Assembly (NCBI GenBank): GCA_948567375.1
Contig: OX419758.1
Span: 63,579,965-63,643,964, forward strand
Source of the DNA: Lunularia cruciata
Taxonomy: Eukaryota; Streptophyta; Marchantiopsida; Lunulariales; Lunulariaceae
Direction of reading: 5' to 3'
DNA: 64,000 nt
The translations under genes and the position numbers were made by a program. The notes beneath the pieces were generated by a model. The model saw only the letters and a list, made by a program, of their open reading frames with translations, did no database searches and was not told the origin of the DNA. Position 1 is the first letter of the stretch. The number at the start of each line of letters is the position of its first letter. Below are positions 11,043 through 21,184 of this stretch, in pieces.

Positions 11043-12450
11043 GTGAGCCTTGGCTTGGCAGAGCAGCGTAGGATGCGCTTGATAGGCATCACCACTCGGA
11101 CACTTGTGAGCCCTGTGGCTATCGAGATGATTCAGGCACATGTTGGGGGCGATGGACCGAGTGGACATGGTATTCTTGGGACACATCCAGTAGCTACTAG
11201 GGAGAGTGGTCTACTTGGAGTCCATCTAGGTGAACGTGGGCTACTTGGATTACACCCTTGGTCCACATGGGATGCAGCTAGAGGACGTGTGGAGCTTGCA
11301 GCTAGAGTGGAGGGAGTTTTTCACACAAAGGTTGGGACCTCTAGTGGTCAGGAGCATGACACTACTGCTCCCAAGGGCCCAGTGTAGCAGCCAATCAGTA
11401 TGTCTTCCACTCCTACTACAATTATAGAGGATACTTGGGAGCCAGATCTTGGACCCAAGCTTACTGGAGAGGAAAGACGGAGGGTTTGGAGGTTCTTGAG
11501 GAGTCACATGAGTTGTTTTGCCTTCAGTATGAAGGATTTGGGTGCTTTGAAGGGACCTGGTATACGGATTGAGCTGACTAGCAACACACCAATTTTCAGA
11601 CGTCCTTATCAATATAGTGATATGGAAAGGACATTGATTCAGAGCCGGAGTAGTGACCTTTTTGAGGCTGGTTTGGTGGAGATTTCACATGGAGAGTATG
11701 CATGCATCAGCAACAATGATGCCAGCCAAGAAGGATATGCATGGCAACTATATAAATAGGCGGATGTGTGGAGATTACCATCCTATCAACCGACAGACGA
11801 GGGCTGATCGGTATGCCATGCCTACACCGAAGGAGATTTTTGATGCGATTGGGCATGCAAAGGTCTTTAGTACTTTGGATCTTCGAGCGGGATATCATCA
11901 GTTGCCGATCAGAGAGGAGGATAAGTCCAAGATAGCATTTTGGGCTATTGATCCTCACGGCAAGGATGTGTTATATTAGTGGAGGTTCTTACCATTTGCA
12001 TTGAATAATGCTCCTGCTGAGTTCCAGAGGGTCATGGATAGGATCCTAGCTGGATTGGATTTTGCTTGGTGCTATATTGATGACATTTTGGTTTATAGCA
12101 CTATTGTGGAGGAGCATGAGAGACAGTTGTTGGAGGTGTTTGAGAAGTTGAGATCTCATGGACTCAAATTACATCCTAGGAAGTGTAGGTTCTTCCACGA
12201 GCAGGTTGAGTATTTGGGTCACACTATCTACCCCGGAGGACTTGGTGTCTAGCAGACCAAGGTGGAGGCTATTGCACGTATTCCTCAGCCTACGGATGTG
12301 AGCAAAGTGCAAGCATTCCTTGGGTTGGCAAACTTCTATCGCCGCTATGTTAGAGGATTTAGTGCCATTGCCAAGGCCCTGACCAAGCTTACATAAGAGT
12401 GGTGTTGGGGAGACGAGCAGGAGAGAGCTTTTGTAGAGCTCAAGGAGAGG
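11043..12450 (+). pseudogene. Element B linker and reverse transcriptase (frameshift and stops)
   Basis: About 115 residues after the methyltransferase are an unassigned linker ending in TAG at 11385. RT begins near 11400. Frame one covers SHMSCFAFSMKDLGALKGPG and FRRPYQYSDMER; a duplicated TGCA near 11698-11705 then shifts to the next frame, which continues with MPAKKDMHGNY, RRMCGDYHPINRQT, FSTLDLRAGYHQLPI, FLPFALNNAPAEFQRVMD and the catalytic CYIDDILVYS (YIDD codons 12073-12084). The thumb follows with YLGHTIYPGGLGV and FLGLANFYRRYVRGF. Stops fall at 11977 and 12250 (TAG) and 12394 (TAA). All catalytic Asp residues I can place are intact. Confidence 0.92.
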
Positions 12451-14091
12451 TTGACATCTGCTCCTATTTTGAGGAGACCGATCAGGGGACGACCATTTCA
12501 GGTTCACACTGATTGGAGTATGTTGGGGCTTGGAGCGGTGCTCACCCAGCATGATGATGAGGAGAAGGAGTTTGTGGTGGCCTATGCTAGTCGCTCCAAC
12601 AATTCAGCGGAGATGAAGTATAGTTCATATGAGGGAGAGTGCTTGGTAGCAGTTTGGGTAGTAGAACATTTCCAATGTTACCTATTTGGTAACCCCTTCA
12701 CTCTCATCATTGATCATCAGCCGCTGAAGTGGTTGATGGAGTCTGACAAGCTTTCAAGGAAGCTTGCACGATGGGCTCTGATTTTACAAGAGTATGATTT
12801 CACGGTTGTTCATAGACCTAGAGTAGTGAACCGTGATGCAGATGGGTTGAGTAGAAACCCATGTCCTAGCCAGCAGGATCAGACCGGAGCACATTGGCAT
12901 GCTGAGACAGATGAGGAGATGGTGCCAGGTTGGCATGCATCGGCCTTTCTATGTATATTTGCAGAGGCTTTGGTGGTATCTCTCTCAACGCATACAGGAG
13001 GAGTTATTGAGGTCACAAATCTAGAGAGTGAAGATATTGGTACAATTCAGCAAGACATTCATGATGATGTCTTAGTGATGGACTATCTTTGCACTAGTGT
13101 TGTGGGTAGCACAATTGGGGCCAAGGAGAGAGACCATGCTCTTCAGCGAGCCAAACGGTTCAGATTGGAGGGTAGACACCTTTTGCATGTATGGGAGGAT
13201 GGTAGAGTGCAAGTAGTACCACTTCCATCACAGAGACCACAGTTGGTCCGTCATGCTCATGAGGAGCTAGGACATTTTGGAGTAAAGCGTACATATAGCT
13301 TACTCCAGAGTCATTATTGGTGGCGTGGTATGCAGACCAAGGTATGGCAATTTGTTGCCAGATGTGTGGTTTGTGACCAAGTTAGAGCATCATTCAATGC
13401 TCCTATGCCACAGTTACATCCATTACCTATTATGGGATTAGGTTACCGTTGGAGTTTGGACTTCGCCGGACCTTTACCGCTGACCATGAAACATCATCGG
13501 TACATTTTGGTGATGGTGGAGCACTTCTCCAAGTGGATTGAGTTGGTGGCACTTCTTGACAAGTCTAGTGAAGGGACAGCTTACTCCTTCCTGGATCGAG
13601 TTCTTAGTCATTTTGGTGCACTAGTTGAGGTTTTGACTGATCAGGGTACAGAGTTCTTGGGGGAGTTTCAAGTCTTGTGTGACAAGGCTTTGATTGATCA
13701 TTGTACTACATCACGAGATCACCCTGAGGTAGATGGCTTAGTAGAGAGAGTGGTTCAGACGGTGAAGAGAGGATTGCAAAAGTATGGTTTGCAGAGAGGC
13801 CACTTGGGAGATTGGGATCTCAAGTTACCTTGGTTGGCCATGGGCTATCAGTTCAGCAGGCAAGCCTCCTTAGCATCCTTCTCTCCATACTTTCTACTCT
13901 ATGGACAAGATCCAGATTTACCTGTAGCCATTCATCGAGATGCTACTATAGTTTTGGACTTGGATGACCCCAATGTATGGATGAGCGCATGTTCTCAGCG
14001 GGCAGAGATCTTTCAGAGAGTGATGCCGATGGCCTTTGAGAACTTGGCGATTGCTCAGCATAGAGATACTTTACGTTATGCTACCATTTGA
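12451..14091 (+). CDS. Element B RNase H and integrase (546-codon open segment)
   Basis: The longest open segment in the window. RNase H: FQVHTDWSMLGLGAVL (first Asp), SSYEGECLVAVW (Glu), LIIDHQPLKWLM (Asp) and NRDADGLSRNP (last Asp). Integrase: zinc-binding region with HAHEELGHFGVKRTYSLL and ARCVVCDQVR (HHCC type, about 13250-13380); core with WSLDFAGPLPL (first Asp, about 13455), VLTDQGTEFLGEF (second Asp, about 13635) and HPEVDGLVERVVQTVKRGL (Glu, about 13720-13760). The DDE triad is intact. The TGA at 14089 interrupts the C-terminal domain, which continues with FHPGDYVYLQQ near 14122. As written it is a fragment of the pol polyprotein, not a free gene. Confidence 0.93.
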   Translation: MTSAPILRRPIRGRPFQVHTDWSMLGLGAVLTQHDDEEKEFVVAYASRSNNSAEMKYSSYEGECLVAVWVVEHFQCYLFGNPFTLIIDHQPLKWLMESDKLSRKLARWALILQEYDFTVVHRPRVVNRDADGLSRNPCPSQQDQTGAHWHAETDEEMVPGWHASAFLCIFAEALVVSLSTHTGGVIEVTNLESEDIGTIQQDIHDDVLVMDYLCTSVVGSTIGAKERDHALQRAKRFRLEGRHLLHVWEDGRVQVVPLPSQRPQLVRHAHEELGHFGVKRTYSLLQSHYWWRGMQTKVWQFVARCVVCDQVRASFNAPMPQLHPLPIMGLGYRWSLDFAGPLPLTMKHHRYILVMVEHFSKWIELVALLDKSSEGTAYSFLDRVLSHFGALVEVLTDQGTEFLGEFQVLCDKALIDHCTTSRDHPEVDGLVERVVQTVKRGLQKYGLQRGHLGDWDLKLPWLAMGYQFSRQASLASFSPYFLLYGQDPDLPVAIHRDATIVLDLDDPNVWMSACSQRAEIFQRVMPMAFENLAIAQHRDTLRYATI

Positions 14092-14481
14092 GGAGGAGGT
14101 TATAGACCCTTGATCCATTGATTTCATCCAGGCGACTATGTATATCTACAGCAGACAGCACCGACAACACTTGATGTTTCTACAGGCCGCACTATCTTGA
14201 GAGTGCGTGAGGTTTTGCCATCTGGTGTCCTTGTGTTAGAAGGACGTGATGGGTTGTTTGGAAGGATCATGTGCGCAATTGTGCGCCATGCCACCTCCCA
14301 AACATTGATGGTACTATGGACCCAAGCTTGGCACTTGTACGTGCAGGCTTGAGGTGTATGTTATGTGGCTGCTACTATGTTAGTGTGTGATAGCTATTCG
14401 AGAGGATGGCATATGGCATGTATGACTCCTCCCCTCACGGTGGTTCCTCAGGGACAGTGGTTATGTCCTAGATGTACTTGA
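14092..14481 (+). pseudogene. Element B integrase C-terminus and PHD finger (frameshifts)
   Basis: After the TGA at 14089 the frame runs on as FHPGDYVYLQQTAP and ILRVREVLPSGVLVLEGRDG (with one more TGA at 14119), then shifts near 14255 to VWKDHVRNCAPCHLPNIDG and DPSLALVRAGLRCMLCG. The CMLC pair (14355-14366) is the first Cys pair of a PHD finger. After another shift near 14375 come MLVCD, then RGWHMACMTPPLTVVPQ, then GQWLCPRCT and TGA at 14479-14481. This is the C4HC3 signature of a PHD finger with the fourth Cys changed to Tyr (TGT to TAT). PHD fingers bind histone H3 tails, so the likely role was chromatin targeting. The spacing between the second and third Cys looks short, suggesting a small deletion. 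The domain ends the polyprotein. Confidence 0.82.
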
Positions 14482-14649
14482 CCTATAGCTAGTTCATTCT
14501 TTATATGATATAGATTGCAGACAAGCGACTAACAATGGGGCTCCATAGCACCCGGCCTCCTGATCTTTGCCCATTAGAGGGTATACCATATACTTAGAGT
14601 AGATGGCTATCTAGAATTAGAGGGACCTAACCGCCAGCTAGGGGTGCAA
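14482..14649 (+). other. Element B 3' untranslated region
   Basis: About 170 bp between the PHD stop and the start of the LTR-related sequence. No reading frame of note. The last bases, AGCTAGGGGTGCAAT (14635-14649), are the only purine-rich tract near the LTR and are my best candidate for the polypurine tract. Confidence 0.5.
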
Positions 14650-15215
14650 TTGTGGCACTTTAGAGTCTATGTATGACTTATGTGTGAGTTGTGTTTCTAT
14701 AGTGTATGATGTTGACAGCAATGTATGTTGTGTAGCAATGTATATACGCACGATAGCTGTCACACCATTTGTAGTTCCGCATCTAGATGCTCGGACACTG
14801 GAGTTCCAGTGATAGTAGTTATAGTTATTCTAGTAGTTTCTCAGAGACTACTTTCCAACGATTAGATTTTGTGTTCTAGGTACCGACTTCACGGTGGGGC
14901 CCACCATCACTTTGCACCGTTTGCACCGTCGAGTGTGCCATCAGGGGGACTGTTAGGGTTTTAGGGATAGCTCAAGTCCAGGGGTATAGTTTCGAGGGTG
15001 AGCTCCAGAGAGCTCACTTCTTTGATGTTGAGCCTTCGAGTTCCTGGCTATGGTGGACAGAGGCCGGCGAGTGTACCTGGATTCTCTATGCTTGAGTGGG
15101 TGTGGCTTGACTGTAATCAGTGCCCAATTGTTGGCAGTTTATAGAGTGACAGATCAAGTACTGATCTGAGTTGAGTTGAGTTGAGTTGAGTTGAAAGTGT
15201 TAAGCAATCTGATTA
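14650..15215 (+). repeat. Element B 3' LTR (X segment 14650-14753 plus Y segment 14758-15215)
   Basis: The Y segment (TGTCACACC to GATTA) matches the 5' LTR at 5393-5841. The X segment (TTGTGGCACTTTAGAG to CGCACGA) is absent in front of the 5' LTR but present again at 15216-15319. The purine-rich candidate tract lies upstream of X, not upstream of Y, which favours X+Y as the complete LTR (about 566 bp). A (TTGAG)n run near 15165-15190 differs in length from the 5' copy. Confidence 0.75.
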
Positions 15216-15320
15216 TTGTGGCACTTTAGAGTCTATGTATGACTTATGTGTGAGTTGTGCTTCTATAGTGTATGATGTTGACAGCAATGTATGTTGTGTA
15301 GTGATGTATATACGCACGAC
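15216..15320 (+). repeat. Second copy of LTR segment X at the right end of element B
   Basis: It matches 14650-14753 over 104 bp without gaps and with about two or three mismatches. It directly follows GATTA of the LTR and directly precedes ATCCA, the right target duplication. It therefore lies inside the inserted unit. Confidence 0.85.
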
Positions 15321-15691
15321 ATCCATAACATCATAATAGAATGTAGATTGTCAAATCCCACTCTTTGTCATATACCACCATAGTAGAATCATCGAGTTTG
15401 GTGAATTCATCACTCTGTCCATGAATTCTGCTCCAAAGTCATAAACTTATGATACTCTCATTCGCTCACACTAGATGTATATAATCTTGATGTGGAATGG
15501 ATTCAAAAGTGGGAAGCTAGATGCTAGAAATTGTCCTCTCGGTGCATCCATCCCATCCACTCTCCAAAGCCCTTCCCAAGTCTAACAATTGCACTATGTT
15601 CTCCACCTCAAATTACTTAATTTCACTAGCTCATACTCTTCCAAAAGGGGCGATCCACTCTCTTGGATTAAAACACTCACTCTGATACTGT
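15321..15691 (-). other. Element A 5' leader, part 2, and primer-binding site
   Basis: It resumes element A after element B and aligns with 59990-60360 of element E. It ends with ACTCTGATACTG (15679-15690); reversed, this is CAGTATCAGAGT, a decayed initiator-Met tRNA primer-binding site directly beside the 5' LTR. Confidence 0.8.
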
Positions 15692-16283
15692 TTTAATATT
15701 CCAAGGACAAGAGAACTTTTCAAGAGAGAAAACATAGATTTCACACTCAATCATCTGATGCCCCAAAGGAGCACATTCTCTTTATTATATAACCACAAGG
15801 ATCCTCTCAAAGGAAGCTCCACCCTTGGATCAGATACATGGATTGGTGACCTGTTAGTAAGCTCCATCCTTGGATTAATTTTTTGGATGGGTGGTGACAT
15901 GTCAGTCCTTGTCTTGTCTAGTTGGTCAAATGGGTGGTTTTACTAAAGGGAATCCTTAGGGGATCTTCTTGTATGAAGCTCAAAATCGCATGGATAAGGT
16001 ACCATTCAAAAGCTCTCAAACAAGACAAATCATGGGGAGGAGAAGACAAGCCTCTTCTTTTAAGGAAGGAGAGTATTTGCATTTTTATGCCTAATTCATC
16101 CATTTAGTCCTCCAAAAATGACTTTAAAGTTTTTAGGCTAGTTTCAGCTTCTGCCCTCTTAGTAGAAGTGCTCTTTTGGAGATACCTATATCTTATCTAC
16201 TTAGTCCCTCATGTATAACATCCTTACATATGTTACCAAACCAAATTTCATCTCTAGATCATCTTCTAGTTATTGGTATTACA
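15692..16283 (-). repeat. Element A 5' LTR (LTR-A family)
   Basis: Reverse-oriented LTR-A. On the plus strand it runs from TTTAATATTCCAAGG to GGTATTACA. At about 592 bp it is shorter than the usual 740 bp, so internal deletions are present. The reversed TATA box reads near 15778-15790. The opposite LTR of element A lies beyond the left window edge, so no target duplication can be tested. Confidence 0.85.
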
Positions 16284-19200
16284 CTATTGGTACTAATGTT
16301 AATGTGCATAAGCATGCATATTTAATTGTGCAAACTATGGATGATATCTTTTAGTTGGTAGAAGGAAATCAAGCTTATGGTACATTGCATTGTGAATAAA
16401 AAAAGAGTATGGGCCACTACCACATGTAATTGTCTTGTTGATATTATCACTCAATGATGCAAAATTTTAGGTAGAGTTGTACATGCAAATTTGATCACAC
16501 AAATTTTGTGGCAAGTGGATCAATGGTAGAAAGAAGAAATTCCACTTCATGGGATATTGCATGAAAGGGTAGTAGCTCATTTTTCCACTCTTATAACATA
16601 GCAAGAAAAAAGGATTATATTGAGAGGATCTTGAAGTGCACATTATGTTTGTCTCACCATAGTTCCATCATACAAGAGCATGTGTTTTAGTGTTAAAGAA
16701 CATCAATATGGCAATCAAAATGTCTATTGCTTGCAAATATGCATGTTGAGTTAGATTTTTGACTTTTCATTGTTAAGTCCAAGTTGGATATCCAATAAAG
16801 TGTGATATGGACTCTAAATTCAAAAGAAAAACCCACCAAAGCTTCTATAAATCACATGCAATATTTACCGATTGAACATATGACAAAGCTTGGAGTGATC
16901 ATAAATAAAAAATTCATGCAAAAACATGGAAAATAAAAATGCTTCTATTGTATGGTATATGTGGTGTAGCAAAGCTAGAGTATTATTTACATTCATTTCT
17001 AGCCTTAGTGCTATGAAAATCATCTCTAACATAACATTACCTCTACTCTTTGCATTATGAAGTCGTGGAATACCTATTGTCATGTCATGCTAATTAGTTT
17101 AGATGATGTATTTTCTATGGGTGTGGATTTCACCCATATATTATAAGATGGTTGGGAGAAGAAATTAGTGTATGTGGATCTTTGATAAAGATTTGAACCA
17201 ATAAATTTTTCCATTCATCATAAGATGGCTAGGAGAAAAGTTCACTATATGTGGTAAAATCCCAAACCAAATTGAGAACTCTATCAACTTGGGTTTTTTT
17301 GTAAAAAGAGTCAATTAAAGATGATGAAATAAATTTTGGTTCAAATTTTAAGTCAAGCACTCAAACTCAATTTTGTAAAGTTTTGTATGTTTGATGTAAT
17401 TTGGTTGTGTGTGGACCATGTTATCAAATTTTAGAAGGTAATGGATGAGTATGAATGATGTTTAAAAGGGGTTTGGTGGCGCTCTCAAAGGAAGGGTTGA
17501 AGGTTTATGAGTAAATTTTTAGGTTTAGGAGTTCACTATGAACCTAGAATGACCCAAGACAAGATTAAAAGTCACTCCATAATTTTCATCCACACATAAT
17601 TATAAGAATGTCTATAGAGCAACACAGAATCTCAATAGATTTGGTGGTATGAAATGAATTTTGAATGGAGTTGAGACACAACTAAAGTCACTCTAAATAA
17701 TATGGACATGAATAAAATTTTCAGAAAAGGTATTTAGGGAGAATATAATATCTAAAAAATTAAAAATATAGATGAAAATTAGAATAATCACATGGAATTC
17801 ATACCAAGTAAACTAAAAAAGCCCAAAAAATCATAATGAGCAGACATACCGGTAAGCATTGTAAAGCTCAAATGCTTCAATGGTTAGTTAACTCTTTGAG
17901 TTTGCTAAAATCAGTGCAAATATCTTCCTTAACTAATTTGATAGACTATCAGCTTAGAATTTCACCACTTTCTAGATTCATAAATAAGTGCAAATATTTT
18001 CCTTAACTAATTTTAATGACTATCAGCTTAGAAGTTCACCTCTTTCTCACTTCCTATATTGAAGAGTTTGTGGAAATGTGAAGCCAATGCCTATTCTCAA
18101 GAGCTAGGAGCACAATTACCTACACTATTTGCAAGCATAACATAAGAGACAACAAGGTAAACCAAATGAAGGTAGTTATATTGATGTATTAAAATATATT
18201 CATATTTTATTAAAACTAAATAATAAAATATATAAATTATGGGAAAGAAGGAAGAAGAGAGATTACTAACATGTTTTCCTTTGAAATCTGTCAACTACCA
18301 GTATTTGGTTGGATGATTGTTCAACATTACACTTCTTGCTATTTCCCAAGATATGAGGGCTTCTTTTCTTTCCAAAATTTCATTTGCAGTCTCTAATTCC
18401 CTTAAAAAAAATTACAATATAAGACTTCCTTCTCATTGAATCTAGTCAAATTTCCTACTAATCCAAGTCCTCATTTAACAAAATTTGGTCCAATTCAACT
18501 TGATCAATCTAATTGAAATCCTATATATGTTAAATAAAATAGCCTCAACAAAATCTGGAGAAGACTATCCTTTGCTATGTAAAAGGAAGTTACCAACATT
18601 TTCAAGAGTAAGCAACCACCATAGACATAAGTTGATGATTTTTTGATGGATGTTGCCTTTCCAAAGCTTGGTTGCATTTGCACTTGATCCCAACATCCCA
18701 TCAACTTCAATGTAAACCTTGAAATCTTGAACCTATAATGGAAAAAAGGGAGGCAATTCCATGAAAAGATATTAAGTGTTCACAAAACTTTGTTCAAAAC
18801 TTAGGAATAGACTTTAATAGTCTTACTTGAAACAAAGCTTCTTTAAACTGACCAGCAAAGCAAAAGCATATTATCTCTAGCTTGTGCTTACTTGCTCTTC
18901 CAAGTCTATTTATTATTTCATCACATATTTTGAAAATAGCTTTCTCCCAAAGAAAAAATGAATGAGCTAACTATACACCCTTGAAATAAATGACCAATGG
19001 ATATTTTTCAGAAAACTTCACATGTTGTATTTCATAGTTCTCTAATTCTATAAAAAATTTGGAGCGAACAAGAAAAATATTCCCATTTGAATCTAACATA
19101 AGAGATAAACAATAGTACATAGTATACAAATTTGATGGAAATATCAACACTCCTTTCTTCTTATTTTTGGTGCTTCTACTATCACTTTGTTGATTATCAA

Positions 19201-19608
19201 CTAAGGACTATTTAACCTGGTCATAAAAAAGTCTTCCAACCTTGTGAGATTAATAAGAGAAGATAGGCCACATTGGCACAATTTGAGATGTTAGCCTTGT
19301 GTAAATTAACTTCATAACTTTAATGATATAGAATGAAATTAATCAGGGCACCTTCTATAGAAATAGGTTGTCTCTCTTAACTTTCTTCAAATATTGCTAT
19401 GGCAATTGAACCTTTATGTTCAAGGCCTTCTCCATGGCTAACAAAATACAAGCATCCTCTTAGTCTATAATCCTTCTAGTAATACTTCATAATTCTGCAT
19501 AATTGTTCCTCACATGGATAGGTATGAACCTAATGCTTAAATGTGGATATTTAACAAAGGTAACTAATTAGACTCTATGAAAGGAGCAAATATTTTCAAG
19601 ATAAAGAA
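16284..19608. other. AT-rich DNA, no recognisable gene
   Basis: No frame with a domain I recognise and no LTR family member. Near 17140-17260 two related phrases built on 'ataagatgg(t/c)t(g/a)ggaga' sit about 80 bp apart, suggesting an old small duplication. Short reading frames (for example 16865-17083 and 18097-18294 on the minus strand) show no motif and look like chance. Confidence 0.5.
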
Positions 19609-20250
19609 GATAAGAAAAGAGCACTTGAAGCATTAAATCAAAACCAACCTATTTTTTACTTTTCAATAGTGTCACTGACAGATTATCATACTCAAGGGAA
19701 ATTTTTTTGACAATAAAAACAAGAAATAAAATTCATGGTGAATCCGGACCTTGAAAACACCACAAAGGTGATGAAAATATAACTTAACTGGATAAACCTT
19801 CCATACTCAAAGAAAAATTTCATGAGTAGTAAAATAGCTATAATATAAATTTAGGATGCTTTGTGCTAAATGGTCTAGGTGTGTCACCAATACTTCTACA
19901 ATACCCTACATGAAGCATTCTAAAGATGTGGAAGATAAGAAAAGAGCACTCAAAGCATTAAATCAAACTAATATATTGTTGACTTTCTAATAGTGTAGTC
20001 AAGACATGATCATACTTAATGGTAATCTACACAAACACAACAAAAACATTCTCATGAGTTATTCTAAATAAATCTAGACTTCAAAAGCACCAGAAAGGTG
20101 ATGAAGATATAACTTAATTGGATAAAACTATCATCCTCTAAGTAGAAATTTACGAGTAGTATAGTAGCTAGAACAACAATTTGGAGTGAGTTTTGCTCAA
20201 CGGTCTTGGTGTGTCATGAGCACTTCTACAAAATAATTACACACATGGAT
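19609..20250. repeat. Tandem duplication, 324-bp unit, two copies
   Basis: AGATAAGAAAAGAGCACT-like sequence at 19609 recurs at 19933. The following features recur in order: 'aaagcattaaatcaaa', 'caatagtgt', 'aggtgatgaa(a/g)atataactta' and 'ggtgtgtca'. The copies are visibly diverged, with small indels. Function unknown. Confidence 0.75.
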
Positions 20251-20837
20251 TATAATGGCTTAAACATCAATAGGTGGACACCCTAGACACCAAGTGTGTT
20301 ATTTAAGCATACAAATCTAATTTGGGGACAATGGACAAAAAGGTAGTAAAAGTTATCTACCTTATTGTAGTAGGCAAAAATCATCTTTCAAAGGTAAGTA
20401 AGATAGTAGATTTTCTTATTTTGTTTATTCATAAACATGAAAATAAACTATAGCAAGTACTGATTGGAATAGATGATCAATGCCTACGTGCTATTAAATG
20501 CGAGGGGTAGATTACCACCTATAAGCAAAGACTTATACCTTAAGGTTCAAAGCTTTTTATTTTCAAAACTTTCAAATGTATAAAAAAATAAAGTATTTGC
20601 TCATAATGAGTTTATGTTAGGAAAATATATTGAAGCAATGTTTGGCTCAATATATTTGAATAGTATAAAAATTGAATGAAATGATTAGTCTGGTCTATCT
20701 CAAGATAACTTGAAATTGAAATATCAATACCAACTACAATTTAACCAAAACATAAGTATGATCATGTTTTAAATAAACTTATTGCTTTATGTAAAAACCT
20801 ATCCTTCATTCAAAAGGAAGTATAATCATTATCCTCA

Positions 20838-21165
20838 ATCACCAATAAGAAGAATCATCATATACTTAAACTTGTAATCCTTCTCCAATTGGTCAAATTA
20901 ATTTTGCAGATAAATACAAACTTGGAAGTTGCTCATAGTTCAATCCTTAGTGTTCATACATATTCAGAAACCGTCTATGTCTTATGAAGAAGGTAGGATA
21001 ATCTCCAATAAGAAGATTGATCTTATACCTAAACTTGTATTCATTCTCCAATTGGTCATATTAGTATTGCTCATAAAGACAAACTTAGAAGTTGATCATA
21101 GTTCAATCACATTAGTGTTCATGCATATTGGAAAGTTGCTTATAGTCTTATAAATAAGATAAAGT
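20838..21165. repeat. Tandem duplication, ~163-bp unit, two copies
   Basis: CCAATAAGAAGA at 20842 recurs at 21005, followed in both by 'tta(a/c)cttgta', 'ttctccaattggtca', 'gaagttg(c/a)tcatagttcaatc' and 'tagtgttcat(a/g)catatt'. No coding content is recognised. Confidence 0.75.
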
Positions 21166-21184
21166 ATAAGGAATAATCTAAATA

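Larger units (their letters stand above)
5393..15320 (+). mobile_element. Element B: Ty3/Gypsy retrotransposon encoding a C5 DNA methyltransferase and a PHD finger
   Basis: A 9.9-kb plus-strand element inserted in the leader of element A, flanked by ATCCA at 5388-5392 and 15321-15325. Order: partial LTR (5393-5843), long leader, gag, protease, C5-methyltransferase, RT, RNase H, integrase, PHD finger, LTR (14650-15215), then a second copy of the first ~104 bp of that LTR (15216-15320). Gag to RT lies in one frame with about eleven in-frame stops; a 4-bp TGCA duplication near 11698-11705 shifts RT to the next frame, which continues through integrase. By eye it is much richer in G+C than the surrounding DNA. 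The two LTR copies differ at about 34 of 440 aligned positions (hand count), mostly transitions, so the insertion is old. Methyltransferase and PHD domains are not part of standard plant Gypsy elements. Confidence 0.93.
618..16283 (-). mobile_element. Element A: Ty3/Gypsy LTR retrotransposon (LTR-A family), decayed, with nested insertions
   Basis: Reading right to left on the minus strand: 5' LTR (15692-16283), primer-binding site (15679-15690), leader, gag, protease, RT, RNase H and integrase, running out of the window at the left. Two insertions interrupt it: a solo LTR-B at 1918-2339 in RNase H, and element B at 5393-15320 in the leader. The uninterrupted relative, element E (53701-61114), shows what is missing and confirms both junctions: E reads straight through at 59970-60010 where A is split by B. 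Every domain carries stops and frameshifts, so it is non-autonomous now. By domain order (RT before integrase) it is Gypsy, not Copia. Confidence 0.9.
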
